Translations under genes and position numbers: made by a program
The notes under the pieces: generated by a model
What the model was told of the DNA's origin: nothing
What the model saw: only the letters and a program-made list of their open reading frames with translations
Databases searched by the model: none
Part shown: positions 33,951 through 44,700 of the stretch, piece after piece
Position numbering within the stretch: position 1 is the first letter of the stretch
How the letters are laid out: every line of letters begins with the position of its first letter
NCBI GenBank assembly: GCA_024500155.1
Contig: CM044871.1
Coordinates: 82,444,402-82,508,401, forward strand
Length of the DNA stretch: 64,000 nucleotides
Direction: 5' to 3'
From: Chenopodium formosanum
Taxonomy: Eukaryota; Streptophyta; Magnoliopsida; Caryophyllales; Amaranthaceae

Positions 33951-35398
33951 TCAGCATTTGGCCTTGGCACTACCAAGCGTGAGCTCCAAATCATCCGTGC
34001 TCACTTCATGTATTCTCTCACCTTCCCAAGCCATAACAGCAGCACCATTTCCAAACTCAAATTCTGGGCCACGTCCTCTCTCCATAGCACCTCCCCATCC
34101 TAGGGCCATAGTCCCATTGAGTATCCCCTGCATCGAACTTCTCTGTGCAACAGCTTGTTTCACAAGGTTAAATGTAGGAGAAGATGGAGTACCTAAGGAT
34201 GGCCCTGTCTGGAAGCTCACCCATCTACCAGAATCAACAGTCGAGGCATCAGACTCGTCACATTCTGGTATAGTAGGTGGGGTGGTGTTGTTGCGGCGAG
34301 TAGGGCTAGATGGGGCTGACACAGCAAAAAATGAGTTACGAGCAGCAGATTGTTGAGAGCCAGAGCCATTTGAATTCGACAAGGACTCAAACTCAGCTTT
34401 ACGCTTTGATCCCCTAGAAGTTGGGGAAGACAACGGGGGAGTTACAGGGGCACTGTTTGATATCCGAATGGGCGGGAGATTTGTAGGAATGGATGCTAGA
34501 TTACGAAGGAAAGGTAACAAATAATTCGACGGATTTGAATCATATCGCGAAGGGCTTGGGAATGAAGATGATGTAGGACTGGCATGATATGAAGGTATAG
34601 GACTAGGGTATGCTGATGATTGTGGACTCTGCTGAAGGGAAGAACACGCACTAATGTTCGCCGACGTCCCCGCCATATCCATTGGTGGTGGGTTGCATCC
34701 CTGTAATTGCAATTACATTAGCACACACAGCAATTGCAGCACAATACTAGCTTCATCAAATCACATTATATTGCCACATTCACGAAATGCCACAAACTTA
34801 ACAATTCAATGATCAAATTTCGCTTTCCTCATACAAATTGAATCAAAAAAATACCCAGAAAACATTGAATCGAGAATCTAACATCCAATTCTTCATCCCA
34901 AATTCATTAAAAAAAATCTGGGTCAAAGGTAAAAAAGATCTGAATCTAACAAAAAGGCACAAATCTGGGCATTTCGTCAACTTCAAAGCAACAACAACAT
35001 AACCCCAAATCAATCCAAATCAAATCAAGCAACAAATTAATCCCAACTTAGGGTTCTTAAAATCACAACGATTCAACATCACCCCATCAAAATCAATCAA
35101 AAAACAACCAAAATCAATCAAACAACAACCAAAATCAGATCTAAAAAACAGAAGAAAAAGAAAAAAGAGATTTGACCTTGCGATAAGTAGTACCATCTTC
35201 TTCAACAATCCAACCAGCTTCTCTACAAAGAGCTTTCAAGACCTCATTATTATCACAATGTTTAGGCAACTTATAATTCCCTTGAGCACGAAGACCAGTA
35301 AAGATCTTAGCAGCAATAGCTCGTCTTCTTCTTTCTCTCTTCTTATTATTTTCTCTCTCCTTCCAAGTGGGTAGTCTTCCGGACGCTCCTCCGCCCAT
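33951..35398 (-). CDS. BES1/BZR1 homologue, brassinosteroid-responsive transcription factor
   Basis: 323-aa nuclear factor of the plant-specific BZR family, which acts at the end of brassinosteroid signalling. Exon 1 is 35177-35398 (74 codons) and exon 2 is 33951-34700, joined in phase 0 at TTYRK|GCNPPP. Exon 1 is the conserved DNA-binding region: RLPTWKERENNKKRERRRR, AAKIFTGLRAQGNYKLPKHC, then the EAGWIVEEDGTTYRK end. Exon 2 opens with a Ser/Pro-rich stretch (about residues 88-130: SSLQQSPQSSAYPSPIPSY and similar), rich in S/T-x3-S/T sites of the kind phosphorylated by GSK3/BIN2. The protein ends with an EAR repression motif LELTL (312-316) and GSAKAKC. The frame stays open upstream of MGGGASG, but that part is CT-rich leader. 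Closest type looks like BEH3/BEH4; the exact orthologue is unsettled. Confidence 0.93.
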
Positions 35399-35620
35399 AT
35401 TTTCTCTCTCCTCGCCGTTGGCGCCGCCGCCGAGCTCCCGTTGTTTCGCAATCTTGTTGTTGGGGTTTCTCTCTCTATATTTGATCTGGGTTTCTCTCTC
35501 TAGAAGCGTGTGGATTGTGGAAGTGAAGAAGAAGAAGATGAAATGGAGGAGGAGAGAGAAAATTGATTTGGATTGTAGTATAAGGTTGAGGCAGTTAGGC
35601 AACCGTGACAGCCTGCTCAC

Positions 35621-36747
35621 GAGGAGATTGCCTCTTCTTCTTTTTTTGCGTTTTTTATTTTTGGGAATTTAATTATTTTTGGTGAATATTTATTAATTTT
35701 TTTAATTGTTGGAAATATGGAATGATTACTTTTTGTGAATTTTATAATATTATTACTTGAAATCATACTATGTGACTCGTGGTCCGTGGGTTAAATATCA
35801 AAGATTCGCTTTTTTTTGCCCTCAATTCATGGGGTTGGGTTATTATAATGGTTTTTTTTTTTTCTAATTATGTTATGAAGAGTAATTTGCTATTTAAGTT
35901 AAGATTGAAAAAAGTTGAGCAACATCTAATGGATAAAGAATTTGGATAGATTGAAAAAGAGACAAGAGAAAATGGTTTACTAAATATTAAGTCACAAAAA
36001 ACTTACGAACTAATATATAAATGGGTGTGGTAAATGTAGATTTTAGTCTCAAAATGAGTTATTTAGTCTCAAAATGAGTTATTTAGCTCGTTTGAAAACA
36101 TTATACCTGTTTGTATATTTGTAAATGACGACATGACTTCTATGCTAAATAAATTCTAAATATTATAATAGAATTTGGCATTGTAGTTCTAAAATCTTTA
36201 TTTCTAAACACGATTATATTAATCAATGTATTCGTATCAGAGTTTTCGGGTAAGAAAATATTTAAATTTATTCTAAGAAAATTTCAAAACTTTGTTGGAA
36301 AAAGTGGTAGATCCCCGATGACACTTTTGAGGAAAAAACCTCTAATTGGGCAAACAATACAAGTGATGTCGTGGAGAAAAATGAAAAGTGATGTTTGTTT
36401 AAATGTGTTTGACTTTCATTTAATTTAATTAGCTTTGTTTAATTCATTTAACTTCTTTTGATTTAATTAGCTTTATTTAAATGTGTTTGACCTTCATTTT
36501 ATCTAATTAACTTTTTTTAAATGCATTTAACTTTCATTTGATGGAGAAAGATGGAGAGTGATCGGATGGGGAAGAACAACTAACAATAGATAAAGATCAT
36601 AAGATGAGCTACTAACTTACCATTATACATCCCTCTAATTTTATTCTTTTAATAAACAAAGTCTAAAAAATTATGAAATATGACGAATAAATTAAGACTA
36701 TTTTGACACTGAAAAGGTTTGAATATGAATCAGCTTTATCATATATA
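35621..36747. other. Intergenic, AT-rich, with short tandem duplications
   Basis: Upstream of the BES1-like gene. It holds a 22-bp tandem duplication (around 36040-36080, AGTCTCAAAATGAGTTATTT twice) and three imperfect copies of an AATGTGTTTGACTTTCATTT-type unit at 36398-36545. No gene was recognised. Confidence 0.55.
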
Positions 36748-36837
36748 CTTCTTCAGTTACATATTACTCGCAAAAAAAAATATTTTATGTCTCACAAATA
36801 ATACCCCTTTATTGCGAGTAATTCGTAACGGAGGAAG
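36748..36837. mobile_element. Stowaway-like MITE, 90 bp
   Basis: Ends CTTCTTCAGTTACATATTAC and the reverse complement of the right end (CTTCCTCCGTTACGAATTAC) pair, both running into CTCGCA. TA flanks each side. The interior is the reverse complement of the AGGGTATTATTTGTGAGA core of the MITEs at 14467 and 47267, so it is the same family in the other orientation. Confidence 0.8.
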
Positions 36838-36928
36838 TATTAAAGATAAGACGATGAAAACATAAAATAAAGATCTTTGTGACACAATTTTAATTAGAGA
36901 TAAACCATAGAGGAAGGACACAATTTTA

Positions 36929-37013
36929 GGGCTTATTCTCTTCAAATTATTTTTAATTCAATTCAGTTCAGTTCAGTTCATTTTAACTCATTTTTGTCAC
37001 TCAGGACAGGCCC
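36929..37013. mobile_element. Short Tourist-like MITE with TTA flanks
   Basis: GGGCTTATTCTC ... GACAGGCCC flanked by TTA at 36926-36928 and 37014-37016, with a TTCAG microsatellite-like interior. The inverted repeats are weak, so it may be a deletion derivative of the family at 44264 and 59896. Confidence 0.45.
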
Positions 37014-37533
37014 TTAATTGGAGTATTTGGGTCGTTGGGTGGGTGGATGTGGTCATGTGGATGACCCTAATATAAAAATGCGGAGTATCTGTATGTAAGT
37101 GGGTATATAAATCGAAACGGAGCTATAAAGAATACGGATAAACGTGGTGGTCAATGGTGAAGATGAGGTGACCACAAATGGGCAAGTAGTCATGGAGAGG
37201 CACGTGCGGTAACAGGTTCACAACTAAGATGGGTGGGTCATTAGGGGACCACGACCGGACACTTGGCTAATTTTGCGTTGTCCAGAACTTGCCAAGTTAC
37301 TACCTATTGCTATTGCCAAATATTCCACGCACGTGGATTCATTTTTCTTTTATTTTTTGTTTGGTCACATCTTTTATTATTTCTTCATTATCCTTTCCCT
37401 TCTCTTATGGACTCTAAATTAAATACTCTATACTTACAAAATTTATTTATTTAATTTAATTATCTTGCTTTCGTTTCTTAGATATTTTGTATTGTTCTTA
37501 AAGATCGCTTTATGTTTATTTTGGGATTTTTTT

Positions 37534-38106
37534 GCGTAGCTGGTCACACCATATGGTATATTGTAGGAGTTACTCAAGTTAGGAGTTAATTGAATTACTC
37601 CTGATCAAGTAACCTCTCGAGTAATTCCTAATTGAGTAATTCCTAATTGGGTAACTCTTTGAGTAATTCCTAATTGGGTAACTCTTTGAGTAATCCCTTA
37701 TCGAATTCCTCGAGTAACCCTTGACCAAACCCTTTGAGTAACCCTTTACAGAATGTGTGGCTGGAGTTACTCGAGTTATTTAGTGAGAGTTTACTCGAGG
37801 GTGCAGTCAGGGGTTATTTGAATAGTGTAGTCAAAGGTTAGTTGAAGGGTTCAGTTAGGGGTTACTCAGTTATGGGTTACTTGAGAGGTTCGATCAGGAG
37901 TGACATGAGAGGTACGGTCAGGAGTTACTCCGTCAAGGGTCACTCGATCAGGAGATACTCAGTCAGGGGCTAATCGGTCAGAGGTTACTCGGTTAGAGGT
38001 TATTTGAGGGGTTCGATCAGGGGTTACTTGAAGGGTCACTCAGTCAGGAATAACTTGTGTAACTCCTAACCGAATAACCTCGGTCACACGTTGTGGCCGC
38101 CACACG
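37534..38106. repeat. Degenerate GTTACTC/GAGTAA minisatellite with inverted ends
   Basis: About 500 bp of short degenerate units (GAGTAACTCC at the left, then GGGGTTACTCGGTCAG and similar) that switch orientation near 37780. The left boundary CGTAGCTGGTCACACC and the reverse complement of the right boundary (CGTGTGGCGGCCACAACG) resemble each other. Both are followed inward by AGGAGTTAC, so the whole may be a terminal-inverted-repeat element. No target duplication was found and there is no ORF. Confidence 0.5.
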
Positions 38107-38138
38107 TATAAAACCCTTTTTTTGCTTTACTTTTTTTA

Positions 38139-38318
38139 GGCATGTTATTTTCACCTTATTTTTTCTAAATTGAAATTATCACTATTTCTTTATTATATTT
38201 GTTCTTTTAAGTCACTAATATTAACTGTATTTTTTTGTTTTACTGAACTGAAATTATTTTCACTTAATTTAACTTACTTTTACTAATATTATTAATTTAA
38301 GGCGAAGAGAATAAGGTC
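38139..38318. mobile_element. Tourist-like MITE, 180 bp
   Basis: GGCATGTTATTTTCACC at the left pairs imperfectly with GGCGAAGAGAATAAGGTC at the right. TTA is present on both sides (38136-38138 and 38319-38321). AT-rich interior without ORF. Confidence 0.6.
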
Positions 38319-38419
38319 TTACATGTACATAATTTTTCTGAATCTCATTACTTTACTTTTTTATGTTCCTGTCAAACTCATACTAAATGGCCCAAATCGA
38401 CATTAGTACATGACATATT

Positions 38420-39916
38420 CTTAGGTGTAACCTCCTGCACCTAGAAATAGGTGTCACTATCAAAACGCAGGAGAAACTACGTGAAACGCAGCCATACATA
38501 TTTAGTGTTCTCTAACGTTTCTTCCCGCATAAGATACTTAGTTTCCTTTTTCAAATTTTTTGGTTTCCTCTTTTCCAATTCTCTCTCTTCTCCTATCTTT
38601 CCTAATTCTCATCAAAGTTTTTTTTTTTTTTTTTCTGCAAAAATTATTCCCTGTTTTTTTCTCCTTTTTTAATTCCTTTTTTCCTCTGTTTTTTCTGGAA
38701 AAATTATTCTCTGTTTTTGCGATTGCATCTGTTTCGATTGGATAATATGATAAAAAAATATCATTATGATTTTCTTTTCCTCTGTTTTTTCTCCTTCCTT
38801 CTTTAATTTCTCTCTCCTCTGTTTTTTTTAATACTTTTGTTTCAATTTTTCGATTCAATTTTTCAATTGAATTTATTATGTGGTGAATTTGTGCTTAATT
38901 TCGATTGATTAAGTTTATCTAACTTTTGAATTCATATGAATTGATTTTTTTTTAGCTTCGATCAGTTTTAGTTGTGTATGAATTTCATCTGATTTTTTGC
39001 ATTTTTTTTTATCGATGAACATAATTATTTAAAATATGAACATATGCATAGGTTCCCTTAAATGTGAACATTAGCTTTTCATAAAGTGAATATATGCATA
39101 AAAAATATGAACATATGCATTTCAGAAAGTAAACATAACAATTCAAAATATGAACGTAAGCATTGGTTTCCTTAAAGTGAATATAAGCATTTAAAAGGTG
39201 AACATATGCGTAAAAAAATATGAAAATATGCATTCAAGAAAGAGAACATATGCATAAACAAGCTTAATGAGAATATTTTATGAACAACAAATATTTACTA
39301 TGAATATTTACATTATGAACATATGCATAGGTTCCTTTAAATGTGAACATTAGCTTTTTAGAAAGTGAACATAGGCAAAAAAAAATATGAACCTATGCAT
39401 TTCAGAAAGTGAACATAACATTTCAAATATGAACGTAAGCATTGGTTTTCTTAAAGTGAATATAAGCATTTAAAATGTGAACATATATGTAAAAAAAATA
39501 TGAACATAAACATTTAAGAAAGACAACATATGCATAAACATATTTAATTAATATTTCATGAACAACACATATTTACATTATGAATATTTGAAATTATATA
39601 TGAACATATAAAATATTATTATGAATATAATGCATTTAATTATGAACATAAAAATTTGAAGAAATAAAAAATAATATGATTATGAAACATATACATAATA
39701 AGTAATAAATGTTCATTTTATTACATGTTCATTTTTTATTATTAAATATTCATTTTTTTTTTCATGTTCATATTTTTTTACTATATGTTCATTTTGTAGA
39801 GCGTAGTGTTGATTTTGGCGGATCGCGGATTTTTGTTGTCTGGGTTATTAATTGGGCCGCGCAATTTAGGCCTTCCCTTGTTGCACCTTTCTTAGGTGCA
39901 TAAGGATGCACCTAAG
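38420..39916. mobile_element. Candidate TIR element with GAACATATGCAT-rich interior
   Basis: The left end CTTAGGTGTAACCTCCTGCA and the reverse complement of the right end (CTTAGGTGCATCCTTATGCA) match over roughly 35 bp, continuing CCTAGAAATAGGTG versus CCTAAGAAAGGTG. The interior has no coding sequence. It is a T-rich arm, then two diverged copies of a ~275-bp block built of GAACATATGCAT-like units, then a short GC-richer arm. I could not find a target duplication, so the class is open. Confidence 0.5.
39031..39570. repeat. Two tandem copies of a ~275-bp block
   Basis: Copy 1 starts at about 39031 and copy 2 at about 39312, both with AACATATGCATAGGTTCC. The order of sub-phrases (GTGAACATTAGCTTTT, then TGCATTTCAGAAAGT, then GAACGTAAGCATTGGTTT, then ATAAGCATTTAAAA) is the same in each. 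Each block is itself made of degenerate GAACATATGCAT-like units. Confidence 0.75.
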
Positions 39917-40042
39917 ACCAATTGTTACTAAATGGCTAAGAGCCCATATAAAGATCGGCCCGTAGTTTCATTTCAACAATTGTTATTGTAAGAACTAAGA
40001 ACCCAATGAGTTATTGTAAGTTTGTACTAACTAGAGACCATT

Positions 40043-41727
40043 AGAGCTGTCAAAAGTTGACCCGACCCGAAATACCGACCCTAACCCGACCCTAACCCGT
40101 CTGAACTCGAAAAAAATGGTGACCCGAACCCGACCTAACCCGACCTGAAACCAACCCTAGACCCGAGTTGACCCGAGTATTTGAGACCCGAACCCGACCA
40201 TGAACCGACCTAAAGAGGACCCGACCCGAATGTGACCCGTAAATTATTGACCTGAACCGAACCCGACTCGAACCCGAGAATGACCCAAACCCGATTTAAC
40301 CCGTCAAAACCCGAATTCAACCCGACCTGTTACTAACCCGACCCGAGTTCAACCCGACCCGTTCCTTACCCGACTCGAATTTAAACCCGACCTGTTACAA
40401 ACCCGACCCGAAATCAACTCGACTTGTTAATTCAACCCGACTTGTTATTGACCCGACCCGAATTTAAACTCGACCTATTACTAACCCGAATTTTAGGATT
40501 TTCGAATTTTTAGGATAAAAAGAGTACTCCGTATTGACTATTGAGTTTCAGGCTTTTTTTCAATTTATTAACATGGATTCCAATTATAAAACAAAAGTGG
40601 CCTTTCTCATCTTACTTGACTTATCTCTTACATAATCCTCGTCAAAGAAAAACTGAACTGGACAGCAGCCAAAAAAAAAAAAAAATTAAACAAAAAAATA
40701 AAAAATAAAAAAAAAAAACAAAAGTGGCCTTTTTTATTATTATTATTTTTTTAAAGGGAATTCAAATTTTATTATTCACATGTCTATTTAATTTTTTTTT
40801 TTTTGGAAATTTTTTAAATTACGTAATTTAATTTGGAGTTTTAAATAAATTAAAAAAATAAAAAAAAATGTAACTGGACCCAATATGACCGACCTGATAT
40901 CAAACTTAAACCCTATTAATCCAATATTTGATACCCGAATACGAACATGACCCGACTTGATTATTATAATACGAGAATAAAAAGACTTGAAAAGGACCAA
41001 TCTAATTATAACTCGAAATTTTTTGACTTGAACCACACTCGAGACCGACTTGGAAATGACCCGACATGATTATAACCCGCAAATTATTGACTTACCAATT
41101 TGAACTCGAGAATGACCAGACAAGTTTAAATGACCCAACTTGATTGTAACCCGCAAATTATTAACTAAACCCGACTTGAACCCAAGAATGACCCGACTTG
41201 GAAATGACCAGATTATATCCCGCAAGTTTTTGACTTGAACCGAACCCGACCCGAACCCGAGAATGACCCGACTTAATTATAACCCACAAATTATTGACTT
41301 GAATAGAGCCCGACTCAAACCCGATAATGACCCGACTTGATTATGACCCGCAAATTATTGACTTGAACCGAACCCGACTCAAACCCGATAATGACCCGAC
41401 CTGATTATAACCCGAAAATAATTGACTTGAACCGAACCCGACTCGAACCCGAACACGACCCTAACTCATTCAAACCCGTAAAAACCCGAATTTAACCCGA
41501 CTTGTTTTTCACCCGACCCGAATGTAACCCGACCTTTTATTGACCCGACCTAAACCCGACCCGAACCCGAAAAGATATATGACCCCACGTGACCCGACTC
41601 AAGCATGACCCAACCCGAACCCGACCCACATAGGTCCTAACATTAACCCGTATTGACCCGACCCGAGATGACCCGACCCACACAAACCCGACTCAAACCC
41701 GACCCATTTACCCAAATTGACAGCTCT
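40043..41727. mobile_element. GGGTC-repeat transposon, Mutator-like ends (copy 2)
   Basis: A 1685-bp element with perfect 11-bp ends AGAGCTGTCAA and TTGACAGCTCT. It is flanked by a perfect 10-bp target duplication AGAGACCATT (40033-40042 and 41728-41737). Both halves consist of degenerate ACCCG/GACCC pentamers, often in a longer frame such as GAACCCGAGAATGACCCGAC. They are separated by an AT-rich core (about 40500-40870). No transposase. It lies just outside the 3' end of the full-length ankyrin gene. Confidence 0.85.
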
Positions 41728-41783
41728 AGAGACCATTAATTAACAATACTTTAATTTACATCCCTTAACATATACAGAGAAAA

Positions 41784-44700
41784 TCAATAATGCTTTCCAC
41801 TCTTATCCTTCTCACAAGCTAACAACATAAGTGTGAAGGGAACATGAAAAACATTACGCAAGATCTTATTCCTAATACAAGACCTTGGAGAATAGAGAGG
41901 AATAAAGAAAACCAATAATGCACCTAAAAACATCCCTCCCACGACTAATACCACAAGCCCTACCCAAAAAACTACACTATACAACACCACATACAAACCC
42001 GCCATGAACGCCACCGACATCATGGCTAGGGAAGTCCCGAGCAAGGGTACCGCAAAGTCGAGTGATAGCAACACAAGCCTAAGTTCATCTAGCTGAGCCC
42101 AAATGAGGGTGACCATTGTGAGGATGGAGGTATACATCGCGATGGTGTTGGAAATCACAAAAACTTGGAAGGCACACTTGTGGGCTAGGGTAGCCATACC
42201 TACCTTGGGATTGTTGTTGTTATAACCACCTGGAACGGTGAAGCCGGAGGCGAAGGTCACGGTGGCTACTAGGGTAGCTACCAATAGAAGTGTGTTGATT
42301 CTTTCCTTGAACTTGTGTTTACGTTTCCTTAAGGGGTGATTTCTTATTGTATTTCCTTGTGGATCAAGGAACATGTAAGCGTGTTGGGTATTAAAAGAGT
42401 TATTCCTAGCCATGTCTTGCCCTATTATTTGTATGTTTACGTTGTGTAGTTGTGGGGCTCTTGGGACACCGGCATTTCTCAAGGATAACCAAGTCAACCG
42501 CTGCAAAATTGTAAAGTGGAAGAAAATATTATATATAAATATAAATAACATAGGTACAATGAATGCACTTACTATGGGAAGAAAAAGACTATTCTAAGGA
42601 TATGATGATAATAACTATTAAAAGAAATAGCAATATTATGGTTTTGGTTGAATAGGAATTGAAAAACTAATGAAAAAAACTAGACAATAAGGAGAATGTG
42701 ACTATAATGGTAATAGGGTTAGTTGTGTACATACTTCTTTAATTTGATCCATTTGATTCAATCCAAAAATTATAGGTTATCTGATTCAAAATTAAAGATA
42801 TCCATTATTGGTTTTAGATATTTGGGATTGAAAATTCAAAATATGTTTCTTTCCGGGTTATTTATATTGAATGCTGATTATGTTTATCATGAAGAATTTA
42901 TGATACATTATTGTAAGCTCGAATATTTGACAATTTAAGATATTTTTCTATTAGAGTCCAATTACATTACCTTTTTTCAATCTAAAGTTTTGGTTGTATT
43001 TAAAAATTAGATTAGAATGTATCTATCTAAAATTTCGAGAGTGAAAGATATCTCAAGTGGTTAGAGCACATTCTTTTCGATTTTAGGAGATCCTATGATC
43101 GATTCTCATTATCTCATCATTTACCCCTGTGTAGTGGCTCTCTAAATACCAAAAAAAAAAAAAAAAAAAAATCCTAAATTACACAACCGTTTGTGTTCAA
43201 CTTTATACGATAGTGATCGTGCACGAATAATTCAATGCTACGTGACCAATCACACTCAAGAATTGAATATGACAACAACCAAAGATTAGAAACATATGAG
43301 GAAGTAGTGAGGGAGGTTAGTTATGCATTTGCAAATGCATAACAAACACTAAAATATTAAAAAGCACATGGGGGTGAGAGAAAAGAGGAGAGAGATGGGT
43401 AAGTGGGGCCATTTTGTAAATGTACCGTTGAAAGCTTAGATAGTACCATTGACTATGTAGTGATAATATTTTTATCATAGTGATACTATTTCTACACGCA
43501 GTGAGTACCACTGAAAGAATATATAATACTACTACATACATAAATAGTACCACTGAAATGTTCAATGGTACCATTTAATCATCTAGTGATACAATTAATC
43601 ACCCAATAGTACTACTCTAAATTCAGAAATGCATTTACATAAAATGACCCCATGCCCCTTGTTATACATTTACTCATACATAACTAACCTCCCTTTGGAA
43701 GACCTCAGAAACATATCTAGTCTTAGGTACGATTGGGCTCACCCTTTTTCTTTCTTTTTTTTTTTTTTTTTTGTGGGACAACTTTGACTCATGCAAAACA
43801 ATAGGAAAGTGAAAACCAGTAATATTATACTTCACCAGTTCACCACTGTCTTTATAATAGCAAAATTTTAACTTTTCTACTACTCACAAAATAATTTAAT
43901 CCTTCAAGTTCTTTCATATGCCCCATGAAGGCATGAAGGTTGGATCACTGCATTTATTAAAATTTCTTGCATTGAAAGGTGGATTACTTAACTACAATCT
44001 AATTATTAAATAATTAAGGTGGATTACTTAACTACAATCTAATTATTAAATAATCAATCTAATTTTTAATTGTCACACTTTCATTATAAAAATCTAGCAA
44101 TAGAAAGTTTGCACTATAAAATCTAACGAAACCTTTCTTTATTTCTAACGGGTGAACAACAGCACATGCACCATGTTAAATTGTTAATGCTCTATTTAGT
44201 AATGTCATAATATGGAACTTTAGTTTTTGCCGCCTTTCTTTTCAATAACTTTTACTAGACTTAGGCTCTGTTACTTTCACCTTTAAAAAATAATATTAAG
44301 TAAAATTAATTTCAGTTGAGTAAAATTAATTTCAGTTCAGTAAAAATAATTTCAGTTCAGTAAAAATAAGTTCAGTTTAGTAAAATTCAGTTTTCTTAAA
44401 GAAGAATTATAATAGAAAATTGGTAAAAATAATTTCAGTTCAGTAAAAATAATTTAAGTTCAGTAAAATTAAGTTCAATTCAGTAAAAATAAGTCCAGTT
44501 CAGTAAAAATAATTTCAATTTAGCAAAATTAAGGTGAATCAAACAGGGCCTTACTAGCTAAAGTAATGTATTGATTAGATAAGAATAAGCTAAAGACAAA
44601 TAATTGACTAGTAAACGCAGACTTCAAAAGCTAGGTTCAAGACAGAATTAATTATTACTTGAATTGGGACCATTGAACTTTCAATTTGGTCTTGGTACTG

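Noticed and set aside
33861..34356. Plus-strand ORFs opposite the BES1-like exon (80 and 139 codons)
   Set aside because: Antisense shadows of a well-supported coding exon.
35141..35620. Longer 159-codon frame extending the BES1-like protein at both ends
   Set aside because: The upstream part is CT-rich leader with low-complexity translation, and the downstream part runs into the intron after a good donor. The family starts near MGGGASGRLPTW.
39709..39903. 64-codon ORF
   Set aside because: Falls in the AT-rich right part of the terminal-repeat element, with no recognisable features.
40043..41727. Interstitial telomere repeat or CRISPR-like array suggested by short repeated units
   Set aside because: The unit is GACCC/ACCCG, not TTTAGGG. 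The repeats are degenerate, with no constant spacers, and are bounded by transposon ends.
43038..43171. tRNA gene suggested by A- and B-box-like motifs
   Set aside because: No acceptor stem or cloverleaf can be formed, the copy has a poly(A) tail, and it occurs three times: a SINE.
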